A stretch of 30,974 nucleotides of DNA from an uncultured Bacilli bacterium (GTDB taxonomy: Bacteria; Bacillota_I; Bacilli_A; RF39; UBA660), in contig CAKOJI010000016.1 of the NCBI GenBank assembly GCA_934089255.1, positions 1 to 30,974 on the forward strand, written 5' to 3'. A program made the translations under genes and the position numbers. Of this stretch, positions 30,789-30,974 are shown piece after piece; position 1 is the first letter of the stretch; each line of letters starts with the position of its first letter. The notes beneath the pieces are model-generated. The model did no database searches. It was not told the origin of the DNA and saw nothing but the letters and a program-made list of their open reading frames with translations.

Positions 30789-30974
30789 GTATGATAAGAA
30801 GCTTCAATATCCTATAGATATTAAGAAGAAAGATTTAAAAATGGCTAAATATATTTTAACGCAATTTGGAGGTTCTAACGGAGAACTTGGAGCAGCGTTA
30901 AGATATTTTAGTCAAAAATTTAGTATGCCAACTGAAGAAGGTAAAGCACTTTTAAATGATATTGCTACTGAAGA
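30781..30974 (+). CDS. cotJC: Spore coat protein CotJC, 5' part (manganese catalase fold)
   Basis: The reading frame from ATG 30781 (site GGAGGA at 30771-30776) is open to the window edge, 64 codons. It begins MFKYDKKLQYPIDIKKKDLK, then LTQFGGSNGELGAALRYFSQ and the end KALLNDIATEE. These match CotJC and other Mn-catalase-like proteins (YP..v...n...A..l..Q.GG.nGEL.A...Yl.Q......). The Glu of NGEL and the E near the window edge (IATEE) are the expected first metal ligands. It is a spore coat protein with probable catalase activity; the 3' two-thirds lie outside. Confidence 0.92.
   Translation, partial: MFKYDKKLQYPIDIKKKDLKMAKYILTQFGGSNGELGAALRYFSQKFSMPTEEGKALLNDIATE

Overview
The window comes from a very AT-rich bacterium (mostly about 25-30% G+C by eye) using the standard code: TGA is a true stop in several genes and Trp is TGG. 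The gene content is that of a low-GC Bacilli relative with a sporulation programme. It has Spo0A, a YdcC-like sporulation lipoprotein and the CotJB/CotJC coat operon, along with LTA-synthase-type and XRE genes typical of Firmicutes. An uncultured gut Bacilli lineage (RF39/'Mycoplasmatota'-like) is my best guess; it is an inference from composition and gene style, not proven.

Layout. 1-300: start of a minus-strand gene, then tRNA-Gly(GCC) with its own promoter and terminator. 308-6264: envelope genes (family 2 glycosyltransferase, LtaS-like phosphoglycerol transferase, small membrane proteins) followed by a short formate-tetrahydrofolate ligase. 6273-12509: DUF378 protein, YdcC-like lipoprotein, membrane proteins, a zinc alcohol dehydrogenase with a DUF1292 protein and a membrane-anchored lytic transglycosylase, a thioredoxin-fold-like anchored protein, and a CtpA-type S41 protease.

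12510-16180 is the accessory island and the most interesting part. A 25-bp tandem repeat and an 11-G tract precede a 618-residue secreted or membrane-anchored surface protein. The last part of that gene holds about 105 bp with 59% G+C and NNC codons, in a gene otherwise about 30% G+C. This is the signature expected of the variable region of a diversity-generating retroelement (DGR). Downstream lies a complete 890-bp IS30-family element, and directly behind it the in-frame C-terminal ~86 residues of a reverse transcriptase. No template repeat or RT N-terminus is visible, so I read this as a DGR decapitated by an IS30 insertion plus deletion, leaving its last-written variable region in place.

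16200-25833: spo0A preceded by a 10-bp-phased array of 0A-box-like heptamers; a compact ClpC-like ATPase whose ribosome-binding site sits inside a terminator-like hairpin; cysS with a YugP-type zinc protease; a membrane protein/DUF1292 pair; uvrB; and a CBS-domain family II pyrophosphatase. 25869-30974: XRE regulator divergent from a P2-type calcium ATPase, a gene remnant, a UPF0316 membrane protein, a PF06541 membrane protein, and the start of the cotJ operon (a CotJB with a CotJA-like segment in front, then CotJC running off the end).

Genes are short-spaced, with many intrinsic terminators (perfect AT-rich hairpins plus T runs) marking transcription units. Family names come from motif recognition only; no database search was run.
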